NCBI RefSeq assembly: GCF_002305875.1
Contig: NZ_CP022098.1
Span: 2,232,001-2,296,000, forward strand
DNA length: 64,000 nucleotides
DNA from: Cystobacter fuscus
GTDB taxonomy: Bacteria > Myxococcota > Myxococcia > Myxococcales > Myxococcaceae
Reading direction: 5' to 3'
A model generated the notes under the pieces. That model saw only the letters and a program-made list of their open reading frames with translations, was not told the DNA's origin and did no database searches. Positions 17,701 to 24,522 of this stretch are shown here, one piece after another. The stretch's first letter is position 1; each line of letters opens with the position of its first letter. The translations under genes were made by a program, and so were the position numbers.

Positions 17701-20292
17701 CCGTTGTCGTTGCGCCTCCGCGAAGTTGCTCACGGCGGCGGCCTCCTGCCGCCGCGCCTCCTCGGCGAGGCGCTCGGCGTTCTCCTTCTGCTCGTGCGCC
17801 TCCCTCGCGCTGGACTCGGCGTCTTCCTTGCGTCGCTGGGCCTCCCGGGCACTGGCCTCGGCTTCTTCGGCCTTGAGCTGGGCCCTGTTGGCCTGGATGA
17901 GCGCCACCACGGTGAGCAGCACGAGGGCGATGCTCACCGTGAGCGCGACCGAAGAGCGGCGGGCGCGCAGAACGCGTCGGCGCGCCGCGCTGGCCCGGAG
18001 GAAGCCACTCTCGGTGGCGTTGAAGACCAGCGGCTCGGTGGGCTGGCTCCCGGGTGACACGTTGCCCAGGGCCAGCGGCAGGGCCGCGCGGCGCAGGGCC
18101 ATGGGCGCGAGGCCCAGTTGCTCCAGCCGTCCATCCGCCCAGAGGAAGTCGCTGTCCTGTCCGTGCCGGTGCCACTCGGACGCGGCATGGGAGACGCGAC
18201 GCAGCGACAACAACTCGCGCCTCGCCTGGAGCGCCCAGTCATGGAGCCGGGGCCAGGCGGTGAGCAGCGCATCGTGCGCGGGCTCGACGCAGGGGCCGCC
18301 GTCATCACTGGCCACCACGAGGCGGCAAGCCTCTAGCGTGCGCAGGGCCCGCTGGACGCGGGCATTCTCCTCCGGGTGGGTGTATTCCAGCTCGGCGCGG
18401 GGCACCCTGCGGCGCGCCAATCCCCCTTCCTCGGGAGACACCATGCGCAGCAGCACGTTGCGCAGCGTGTGCTGGAAGGCGGGCAGTTCCCCCGGGCGTG
18501 GGAGTGGTGGGAGGGTTTGTCCATCGGACGCGGGTGGCGGCGTGCCGGCGAAGACGAGTTCGGCCCGGCGCTGGAGCGCGCCCGCGATGCCACCGCCAAT
18601 GCTCCGGTAGTCCTCGAAGGAGAGCGTGCGATCCTCCCGGCCACTGGCGAGGCAGGCGTCGAACAACTCGCTGAGGGCCACCGAGAGCAGGGGCAGGGCC
18701 CCGGGCATTTGATCGACGTCATCCAGCAGGCGCTCGACGAGCCCCGGCTCGAAGAAGAGGACACAGCTCTCCGCGGGCTTCTCGATGCACTGCCGCAGCT
18801 CGTCCCGGTTCATGGGGGGCAGTGGAATGCGGCCTTCGTGCCAGCGCGCGGAAGTCACTCCAGAGGGCGAGAGCAGGGAGTGAAAGTGGGGCTCGAAGTC
18901 CGAGCGCAGCAACCACAACATCCGCAGCCGAGGGTGGGAGAGCTGGAGCAGCGCACCCAGTGCCTGGAGGAAGGCCCGGCGCGTGGCGTCGTCGGGGCAG
19001 GTGGTGACGAGCTCCTCGAGGGGATCGACGACGAGCAGGATCGACAGATCCTCATGGCGGTTGAGAAAGGAGAGGACGCACGCGGCGGCGGCGTGGGGAT
19101 TGGCGGCGAGGCGCGTGGCCGAGGGCACGGAGGGGCCGGGCTCCAGCGATGTGAGCCAGGTGGACAACGCGTGGAGCGGCTGGGCGGAAGGTCGCAGGGA
19201 GCGGGGAACACGCCAGGTGGGGTCGTCGCACAGCCGGGGCAGGAGACCCGCGTGGACGGCGCTGGACTTGCCCACGCCGGAAGGGCCGCACAGCAGCAAC
19301 AGGGGTTGGACGCGCAGGTGCCCGAGCAGTGAATCCACGAGGCGCTCGCGGCCGAAGAACAGGTGGCGGTGGGCCGAGGCGAAGGGTCTCAATCCCAGGT
19401 AGGGATTGGAGTGCCGGGAGAGTGGTGCCGCCAGGGGCAGCGTGGGGAAGGTGTCCGAGAGGAGGAAGAGGAACTCGCCACTGTCATGCCAATCCAGGGG
19501 CCAGAGGGCGGGGGTCTGTTGGTAGTGGGCGGGCAGCAGGTCGATCAGCCTGTCACGCAGGAAGGTGTAGAGCTCGGAGGCGGTGATCAGACCGTCCTGG
19601 TTGGCGTCCGCGGGGGAGGGGTACTGGAGGGCCTGGAGCAGTGCCAGGGCGAAGGGTGAGTGGTGCCCATCTCCGAGCGATTCCTGGGAGGGTTTGGCCA
19701 GGAGCCTGTCGGATGCGAGTTCGTCGTGGGCAGTGGAGGCGAGGAGCTGGAAGGAGCGGCGGGAAGAGAAGTGCCGGAAGCGCTCGAGGAAGAGGGGCGC
19801 GGGCAAGGAGGGCGCGCGAAGGTCTCGCGAGGAGGAGTGGGGGAAGGCCCCGGCGAAGCAGCAGTCGAGGATGAGCAGCAGATGGCGGCAGGGCAGGTCG
19901 CGCAGTGCCTCGCGGAGCGCGTCCATGGGCCAGTAGGAAGAGGGGTCGTCCCGGCGGGCATCGGCCGGCAGCAGGAAACCCGAGAGGCGGTGGTGCTCGT
20001 CGGTGTGCGCCAGCCCATGTCCGGCGAAGTAGATCAGGAGCCTGTCCGGGGGCGGTTGGAGGGAGGAGAGATGCTGGGTAAGGAGGGTGGTGAGGGCAGA
20101 GAGGGACGCTTGGTCGTCGAGGAGGCGGACGACCTCGAAGCCCTGGCGCTCCAGCGTGTCCGCGACGGAGCTGGCGTCTCGGACGGCATTGGAGAGGGGT
20201 GGGACGCCGTGAGTGTAGGTATTGATGCCAATGACAATCGCCAGACCGTTCTCGAGGTCTGGCCGGGAGATGTCGAAGGTGGAGGGTCTCAT
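14782..20292 (-). CDS. Caspase-like protease / nSTAND ATPase / coiled coil / WD40 repeat protein
   Basis: The start is the ATG at 20292 (MRPSTFDISRPDL), giving 1836 residues; a TTG five codons upstream is less likely. The N-terminal caspase (C14) domain has both catalytic residues, H92 in YFAGHG and C145 in ILDCCFAG, and an EF-hand-like loop (DANQDGLITASEL, ~229-241). A STAND-type NTPase follows (GLRPF start, FFGRERLV, Walker A GPSGVGKSS ~335, Walker B LLVVDPLEEL ~418). Then come one transmembrane segment (~781-803), a ~270-residue repetitive coiled coil and 16 WD40 repeats to the end. Bacterial proteins of this build are predicted sensors that switch on a death protease after the WD40 part detects a trigger. 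Target and trigger are unknown. Confidence 0.92.
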   Translation of the reverse strand: MRPSTFDISRPDLENGLAIVIGINTYTHGVPPLSNAVRDASSVADTLERQGFEVVRLLDDQASLSALTTLLTQHLSSLQPPPDRLLIYFAGHGLAHTDEHHRLSGFLLPADARRDDPSSYWPMDALREALRDLPCRHLLLILDCCFAGAFPHSSSRDLRAPSLPAPLFLERFRHFSSRRSFQLLASTAHDELASDRLLAKPSQESLGDGHHSPFALALLQALQYPSPADANQDGLITASELYTFLRDRLIDLLPAHYQQTPALWPLDWHDSGEFLFLLSDTFPTLPLAAPLSRHSNPYLGLRPFASAHRHLFFGRERLVDSLLGHLRVQPLLLLCGPSGVGKSSAVHAGLLPRLCDDPTWRVPRSLRPSAQPLHALSTWLTSLEPGPSVPSATRLAANPHAAAACVLSFLNRHEDLSILLVVDPLEELVTTCPDDATRRAFLQALGALLQLSHPRLRMLWLLRSDFEPHFHSLLSPSGVTSARWHEGRIPLPPMNRDELRQCIEKPAESCVLFFEPGLVERLLDDVDQMPGALPLLSVALSELFDACLASGREDRTLSFEDYRSIGGGIAGALQRRAELVFAGTPPPASDGQTLPPLPRPGELPAFQHTLRNVLLRMVSPEEGGLARRRVPRAELEYTHPEENARVQRALRTLEACRLVVASDDGGPCVEPAHDALLTAWPRLHDWALQARRELLSLRRVSHAASEWHRHGQDSDFLWADGRLEQLGLAPMALRRAALPLALGNVSPGSQPTEPLVFNATESGFLRASAARRRVLRARRSSVALTVSIALVLLTVVALIQANRAQLKAEEAEASAREAQRRKEDAESSAREAHEQKENAERLAEEARRQEAAAVSNFAEAQRQRESSERHAREALEQQYRAEANAREALTQKRLAEANAHEALAQKRLAEANAREAQRQRELAEENAQRAREQQYLAELNAREALSQRNSSESNAREARRQQEAAEANAREAQRQQENAEANAREAQRQQRTAEVNAQKALEQQQLAETNAQKALEQQRTAEANAREVLIQKDLSEANALRARAQQEIAEKNALEARKQQELVQVNARLSRVRALIDKNPTQALLVLREVYSQDEASNNEWLQSALQVSHHIISQSVFIGHTDDVGTAQLSPDGSHVITASSDGTARLWRTDGTGEPRILKGHRESVNSAVFSPDGSLVLTVSDDKTARLWSVTDTTQSIHTFKGHGKSSMYSAIFSPDGNRILTTSDDGTAHLWDVKGNELAKLKGHEDAVTSASFSPDGNRILTISNDKTARLWNMKGKELVKFEGHENEVTSASFSPDGAYILTSSADHTARLWRIDGTMARVFSGHSAYVNTATFSPDGALILTASADGTARLWDVNGQQEPRILSGHADWVSSATFSPDGALILTASADGTARLWRTDGMEKPITLSGHTEWVNSATFSPDGSLILTNSEDRTARLWRIQGQGTPFFFTQTDSNMPAALSPDGNRILTSALDGTVHLFSTDGTGQRLGILQGHKDTVNSATFSPNGSLILTASDDGFIRLWNAREMWQPSRVIQVNKNNEVTSAIFSPDGSRILTTSDGPVVRLWHTYSAKDDPFPLKGHKGVVTAATFNPNGTLIVTGANDHTVRIWRVNGEEPPQLLNGHEGTATSATFSPDGAYILVASTDGKARLWLTNDTTKQPRDFSGSTSGLASATFSPDGSLILTASTDGRARLWKTDGTGEPIILEGHTGPLISADFTPDGTHVLTVSDDATARLWPLNGQRAPLVLRHEERLDISTSLHALTTQDGTRVITACGDGLVRIWPLRPEPLREYFKTATTACLTALEREEYLLEDATTARAAYERCEREHGRAP
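14920..16950 (-). repeat. Array of 16 WD40 repeats in the caspase-STAND gene
   Basis: Sixteen tandem units of about 120-130 bp each encode the pattern ATFSPDG-ILTASxDGTARLW followed by a variable loop. The strand cores are very alike between neighbouring units, while the loops between them differ, which is the pattern expected of a sensor built by repeat duplication. Sixteen blades would suit two beta-propellers. The region looks slightly less GC-rich than the caspase part. Confidence 0.85.
17085..17885 (-). repeat. 14-residue (42 bp) coiled-coil repeat tract
   Basis: About nineteen tandem 14-residue units of the form AEANAREAxxQQ-xx make a long, highly charged alpha-helical rod between the transmembrane segment and the WD40 array. 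At the DNA level this is an imperfect 42 bp tandem repeat. Such a tract can expand or contract by slippage without breaking the frame, so rod length may vary between strains. Confidence 0.85.
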
Positions 20293-20506
20293 TGGCCGAC
20301 ACAACAACCCACGGTCTCACTGGGAGTCCATGGGCGCTTCCGTCCATGGAATTCGCGGACTTGCTCCCTCGTAGGACCACGAGACCCGTGCCACGGCTCC
20401 AGGCATGGACTGACGGGCCGCCTGCCCGATAAGCGCGGTCAGGAGACGGGGAGCGTGGATGTTGGTTGGGGGACTGGCGGCACTCGCGCCTTGGAGCGGG
20501 ACAGGT

Positions 20507-21067
20507 TTATTTGTCCAGGCCGAAGGACGTGAGCGAGTGGTCGTGGCCGTAGTCGAGCCGCACGTAGAAGTCTCCTACGTGGTAGCTGTACACCCCGCTC
20601 ATGTAGTCGCGGTCGAAGGAGACTCCCTTCTTGTCCCGGTTGATCTCATTGAGCGTGGACCTAGTGGTGATGGCGGCACCATCCACGAGGAGTCGGCCCG
20701 AGAAGGTCTTGCGTGGCCAGAATTCGGGCTCTCCCTGGGTGAGGGTGGAGTGCCGCGCGCGGCCCAGCAGGACCATGAATGACTCGGGCCCGGGAATCTG
20801 GGCATCCTGGTCGTAGAGGAAGACTCCCAGTTCGTCCCAGGTGAGGATGCCTTGCTGTTCCCGGCTGGGTGGACCGAGCACCTGCCTCCAGTGTTGGGTT
20901 TGCTCCCAAGAGAGGATCTGGCCGTTGTAGCGCACGGTGCTTCCCTCCACCGTGAGGAGCGGTTGTGTGGAGGTTCCAGGCGGGGGGGAAGGGGCAGATG
21001 CGGGCTCTCGACAACCTCCCAGCAGCAGGAACAGGACGCCCGCTCGGGTCCACGAGAAGGTTCTCAT
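20507..21067 (-). CDS. Small lipoprotein, candidate immunity partner of the LysM/HET-C-like protein
   Basis: The ATG at 21067 overlaps the stop of the upstream gene (ATGA), so the two are probably translationally coupled. The 186-residue product begins MRTFSWTRAGVLFLLLGGC, a clear lipoprotein signal with Cys at the end of LLGGC. The mature part (LLTVEGSTVRYNGQILSW, then TWDELGVFLYDQDAQ) resembles a family of small uncharacterised bacterial lipoproteins. A longer frame to 21226 lies inside the neighbour and is not used. Coupling and periplasmic placement suggest it could protect against the upstream protein. That role is inferred. Confidence 0.72.
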   Translation of the reverse strand: MRTFSWTRAGVLFLLLGGCREPASAPSPPPGTSTQPLLTVEGSTVRYNGQILSWEQTQHWRQVLGPPSREQQGILTWDELGVFLYDQDAQIPGPESFMVLLGRARHSTLTQGEPEFWPRKTFSGRLLVDGAAITTRSTLNEINRDKKGVSFDRDYMSGVYSYHVGDFYVRLDYGHDHSLTSFGLDK

Positions 21068-23736
21068 GGGCGACCCCTTCCCATGAGGATTCGGGCCCGA
21101 TCCATCATCGTCCGCAGGTGCTGGGAGGACTCCTTCGTCCACTCCGCCGCCCAGCTTTTCGAGCCCATGCTCGCGATGGCTGCCCGATGGCCGGGAATCC
21201 ATACCTGCACGTGGCCGCGCATCCATCCGGCGTTGCCATGGGGATCGATGAGGGCGGGGTGCAGGAAATAGCGGGAGGCGGTGAGGACCACGTCGTCCGC
21301 GGTGGCCTCACCGTTCCAAGCCTTCTGGATGACCTTACCCACGTCCAGCACGGCTCCCGCCGCCAGGTTGGCCGCGAGGGCGTGCAGCGGATGGTCATCA
21401 TGGTCCTTGGCCAGTTGCGTGTGCGTCGGGTTGGTGCTCGATGGATCGCTCAGGAAGGCCGTTTGCGCATCGTCGATGAGGCTGGCCACGAAGTGGATGC
21501 TGCCTCCCATGGTGGCCTTGGCGGAGCGCAGCACCATGCCTATCGTCTCGCAACTCAGGGTAGCGATGGTGGGGTGGGCCTTTTCCAGCTTGTGTAGTCG
21601 CTCCAGCAGGCCGCCCATCATGTCTCGGACCTCAGTATAGCCCTGATCCTCCAGGAGGATCAGGGCGATCTTCGTTCCCGAGGTCATCTCGCCCGCGATG
21701 CACTCGCTCACCTTCTGCATCGACTCGGCGATGCCCAGGGTGAGGCTCGCCAGGGTGTCCAGTCCGCCGAATTGTCCGCTGGTCAGGGGAAGGGAGGAGG
21801 CATCACCCGCCTTGGCGCCCTGAGCGGGCACCCAGGGTTCCACCCACGCTCCGAGATGGATGAGCATCAGCTCCACGAAGTTCGTGTGGCTGAAGAAGTC
21901 TTCCAGGGTGTGTAACGCGTGGCCGAAGTGCCGGTAGCCCGCGTTCGATCGGCCCAGCTTCACGGCCGTGCGCAGCTGGGTGCTCATGTAGTGGAAGGCG
22001 CTATAGGGCGCTTCCTGAACTTGGCCTGCCTTGACGCCGGGAATCTGGATGAGGCCGGGCGAGTCTTGACTGGTGAAGATGTAGCTGCGGCCATCGTGGG
22101 TCTTCTTCCGGCAGCCCACCTTCGTGTACAGCTGCCGGGATACCTCGTCCTTGACGTCGGTGCCGAAGTTGAAGCGCGCCAGTTCCTGCCACGTGAGTCC
22201 ATGGGAGCGGGCGATGCTGTCCAGCGTATCCCCGTCCTTCACGCGGTGGGTGCGCGACGCTCGGCCTCCGGAGATGCTCCCGGTGCGGATGAAGTTCTTC
22301 ATCCGTAGGGAGTTGATGGCCAGTTCCTCGGCGCGGCATGCGCCACGGAAGGCGGGATCAATGGCGCGGGCGTCCGTGATGCCATTCGGATTGTCGATGT
22401 GCTCCTCATTGCGGTAGACGCCCAGCCGTTGGGTGTCCACCCGGAACACGGGCTCATTCAAGTACTTCTCGTTGCCGAACTTCTCTCGAGCAATGACGTC
22501 CACGATGCGCGTGATGGTTTCTCGGGAGAGTCCCGTGGTGACCGGGGCTCCTTTTTTGCGGACCAACTTGGGATCGACGAGCTGCGAGTGATCGCGCAGC
22601 CAGTTGCCAAAGTAGACGGCCCTGCGCTCCTTGAGGCGGAACCCCGCGTCTTCCAACGCATCCTCGATGGACTCGTGTCCGTAGGAGCCTGCACGTCCGG
22701 AACCGCGTCCCGCGCCGAAGTACTCCAGGTTGTCCGAGCGGGAGTCCTCCCACTGCTCCGGAGCACTCACGAAGCGCTGGACTGCCTCCGTCATCTCCGC
22801 GAACTCCACGCCCAGGTTCGCCGTTCCCTCGGCCATGGTGTATTGGGCGAATTCGCGGCGCCGCTGTCCCCGGTTGTAGCCGAAGTCGATGAGGGCATAG
22901 GCCATCCGGGCTCCTTCGTCCAGGAGCGCATCCCCTCCAACGGAGGAGTAGTGCGTGCGCAGCAATTGATCCAGGTGGTGGCCGAATTCCTCGATGAGAC
23001 ACACGAGCAGCTTCCAGGCCTCGTTGTTGTCGCTCCGTGCTCGGAGCACCAATTCACGCGAGACGAGAATGGATCGGCTTTGGCCATGGTAGGCGGCCGG
23101 GTGTCCGTCGAGTTCGTCGCGAACGATGATGAGCTGCGGCTGGGGCAGGGATCCGTCGAGCACGGCGGCGCGCAATCGCTGGATGGCGGTCCGAGGAATG
23201 TCCTCGCCGAAGATCAACCGCAACCATGACAGCAACTCGTCCGATGTCGTGGATGTGATCAGCGAGTGCATTTCCTCCAGAGCGATGGTGCTCTGGAGTG
23301 TTTCCCCTTTCACCGCGACCCAGGTCGATACGAGGGAGGAGACTCGTGAGGGCTTCGCTCGGGGACGAGGCCTCTCCTGATTTCGCCTGAAGAGCGGGAT
23401 GGAGTTCGGTGCCGAGGGATCGCGTGGAGGGGGAGAGATCGCCGGATATGACGGGAGCGCGGTTTGGGGGCGGGTGGGAGGAGCCTCCTGCGGAATGGCC
23501 AACACCTGTCCAATCCATAGCAGACGGGCGTCTTGGATGCGGTTGGCGGCGACGAGCGACTCCACCGTGGTGTGGTAGTCGAGTGCCAGCCTGGAAAGAG
23601 TATCCCCCGCGCGGACCCGGTGTGTCCGAGGCGTCAGCCCCGGTGACGGTGGGCGATTGGACACGCCGCGCGGAAACTCGTCCGGCACCGCGGGAGTTCC
23701 GTACATCGCGGAATGCTTTCGTGGATCCGCGACCAT
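21064..23736 (-). CDS. LysM / metalloprotease-like / HET-C-like protein, candidate toxin
   Basis: From the ATG at 23736 (MVADPRKHSAM) the protein has 890 residues. It begins with a LysM peptidoglycan-binding repeat (~38-82, HRVRAGDTLSRLA). A region follows with EEFGHHLD at ~245, resembling a zinc-metalloprotease EExxHH helix. A segment with YFGNWLRDHSQL (~374), a second LysM (HRVKDGDTLDSIARSHG, ~495-540) and a block with HFGHALHTLEDFFSHTNFVEL (~603) complete it. The last two His/Asp-rich motifs match the HET-C family, whose fungal members act in heterokaryon incompatibility. No signal peptide is seen. It may be a delivered effector acting on the cell wall or membrane; this is inference. Confidence 0.75.
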   Translation of the reverse strand: MVADPRKHSAMYGTPAVPDEFPRGVSNRPPSPGLTPRTHRVRAGDTLSRLALDYHTTVESLVAANRIQDARLLWIGQVLAIPQEAPPTRPQTALPSYPAISPPPRDPSAPNSIPLFRRNQERPRPRAKPSRVSSLVSTWVAVKGETLQSTIALEEMHSLITSTTSDELLSWLRLIFGEDIPRTAIQRLRAAVLDGSLPQPQLIIVRDELDGHPAAYHGQSRSILVSRELVLRARSDNNEAWKLLVCLIEEFGHHLDQLLRTHYSSVGGDALLDEGARMAYALIDFGYNRGQRRREFAQYTMAEGTANLGVEFAEMTEAVQRFVSAPEQWEDSRSDNLEYFGAGRGSGRAGSYGHESIEDALEDAGFRLKERRAVYFGNWLRDHSQLVDPKLVRKKGAPVTTGLSRETITRIVDVIAREKFGNEKYLNEPVFRVDTQRLGVYRNEEHIDNPNGITDARAIDPAFRGACRAEELAINSLRMKNFIRTGSISGGRASRTHRVKDGDTLDSIARSHGLTWQELARFNFGTDVKDEVSRQLYTKVGCRKKTHDGRSYIFTSQDSPGLIQIPGVKAGQVQEAPYSAFHYMSTQLRTAVKLGRSNAGYRHFGHALHTLEDFFSHTNFVELMLIHLGAWVEPWVPAQGAKAGDASSLPLTSGQFGGLDTLASLTLGIAESMQKVSECIAGEMTSGTKIALILLEDQGYTEVRDMMGGLLERLHKLEKAHPTIATLSCETIGMVLRSAKATMGGSIHFVASLIDDAQTAFLSDPSSTNPTHTQLAKDHDDHPLHALAANLAAGAVLDVGKVIQKAWNGEATADDVVLTASRYFLHPALIDPHGNAGWMRGHVQVWIPGHRAAIASMGSKSWAAEWTKESSQHLRTMMDRARILMGRGRP

Positions 23737-23838
23737 GGATGAACCCCCCTCGTGTGCATACCTGGGCGCAACGACCTGCCCCGCCACTCTGCAAGGCGGC
23801 ATGCTGAAGGGCAAGCGCTGACGGGCCGCGAGAGCGGG

Positions 23839-24522
23839 TCAGCTCCACGACCGGCGCGCGGAGTGTGCGGGAGGTAACTCCACCACGGCGTCCTCCGCGA
23901 TGACGAAGAGCCGCTCTCCCGCCCCGGCTCGCATGTCCAGGCCACCCGTGAAGGCGCTGAAGGCGGGCAGCACCCCGACCTGGGGACCCAGGTGGAAGCA
24001 CGGCAGGCGCAGCCGGTCCGCCCCCGTGCTCAGCCGCACCGTGGGGTGCAGGTGGCCCGCGCAGACATAGCGCCCCGGCACGGGCTCTGGATGGTGGGCG
24101 AAGCGGAAGGGCCCCTCGTCCAGGTGCGACTCCACCAGCCGCATGCGCCACGAGGGTGGCAGCGCCTCCAGGTGCCGGTCATGGTTGCCGCGTACCAACA
24201 CCAACTCCACGTCGTGGCCCTCGCGCCAGGCCGCCACGCGCTCCACCACGTCCGCCGTGAGTCCCCGGCGCGAGTGGATGAGATCCCCCACGAGCAGCAC
24301 CCGCCGCGCCCCCGTGGTATGCAGCGCGGCGGACAGCCTCGCCAGGTCGTCCTCCAGCACTCCCGTGGGCAGGGGAATGCCGTGCTGGTGGAAGCTCTCC
24401 GGCTTGCCCCAGTGCAGATCCGCCACCGCGAGCACGCCCGCCTCGGGCCAGTACAGGGCGCGCTCGGGGCGCAGCTCCACCTCGGTGCCGCCTAGGCGGA
24501 CAGGGAGTCCTCTCGCAGCCAT
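23839..24522 (-). CDS. pdeM: Ligase-associated DNA damage response endonuclease PdeM
   Basis: The ATG at 24522 (MAARGLPVRLGG) gives 227 residues and overlaps the end of the helicase gene by 31 bases. The protein has the full calcineurin-type metallophosphoesterase set: VADLHWGK, VGDLIHSRRG, RGNHDRH, FAHHP and GHLHP. PdeM is the fourth member of the ligase-associated repair cluster and is thought to be a metal-dependent DNA nuclease or phosphoesterase. Longer upstream starts lie inside the helicase gene and add no conserved sequence. Confidence 0.92.
   Translation of the reverse strand: MAARGLPVRLGGTEVELRPERALYWPEAGVLAVADLHWGKPESFHQHGIPLPTGVLEDDLARLSAALHTTGARRVLLVGDLIHSRRGLTADVVERVAAWREGHDVELVLVRGNHDRHLEALPPSWRMRLVESHLDEGPFRFAHHPEPVPGRYVCAGHLHPTVRLSTGADRLRLPCFHLGPQVGVLPAFSAFTGGLDMRAGAGERLFVIAEDAVVELPPAHSARRSWS

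Noticed and set aside
20365-20420. TGGCACG upstream of the caspase gene as a sigma-54 promoter
   Set aside because: After GG the tenth and following bases give GT rather than GC, so the -12 element is absent.
23737-23838. GG-N10-GC match before the LysM/HET-C-like gene
   Set aside because: Only the GG/GC and TT are right; the -24 element (GGGGCAG) is far from TGGCAC.
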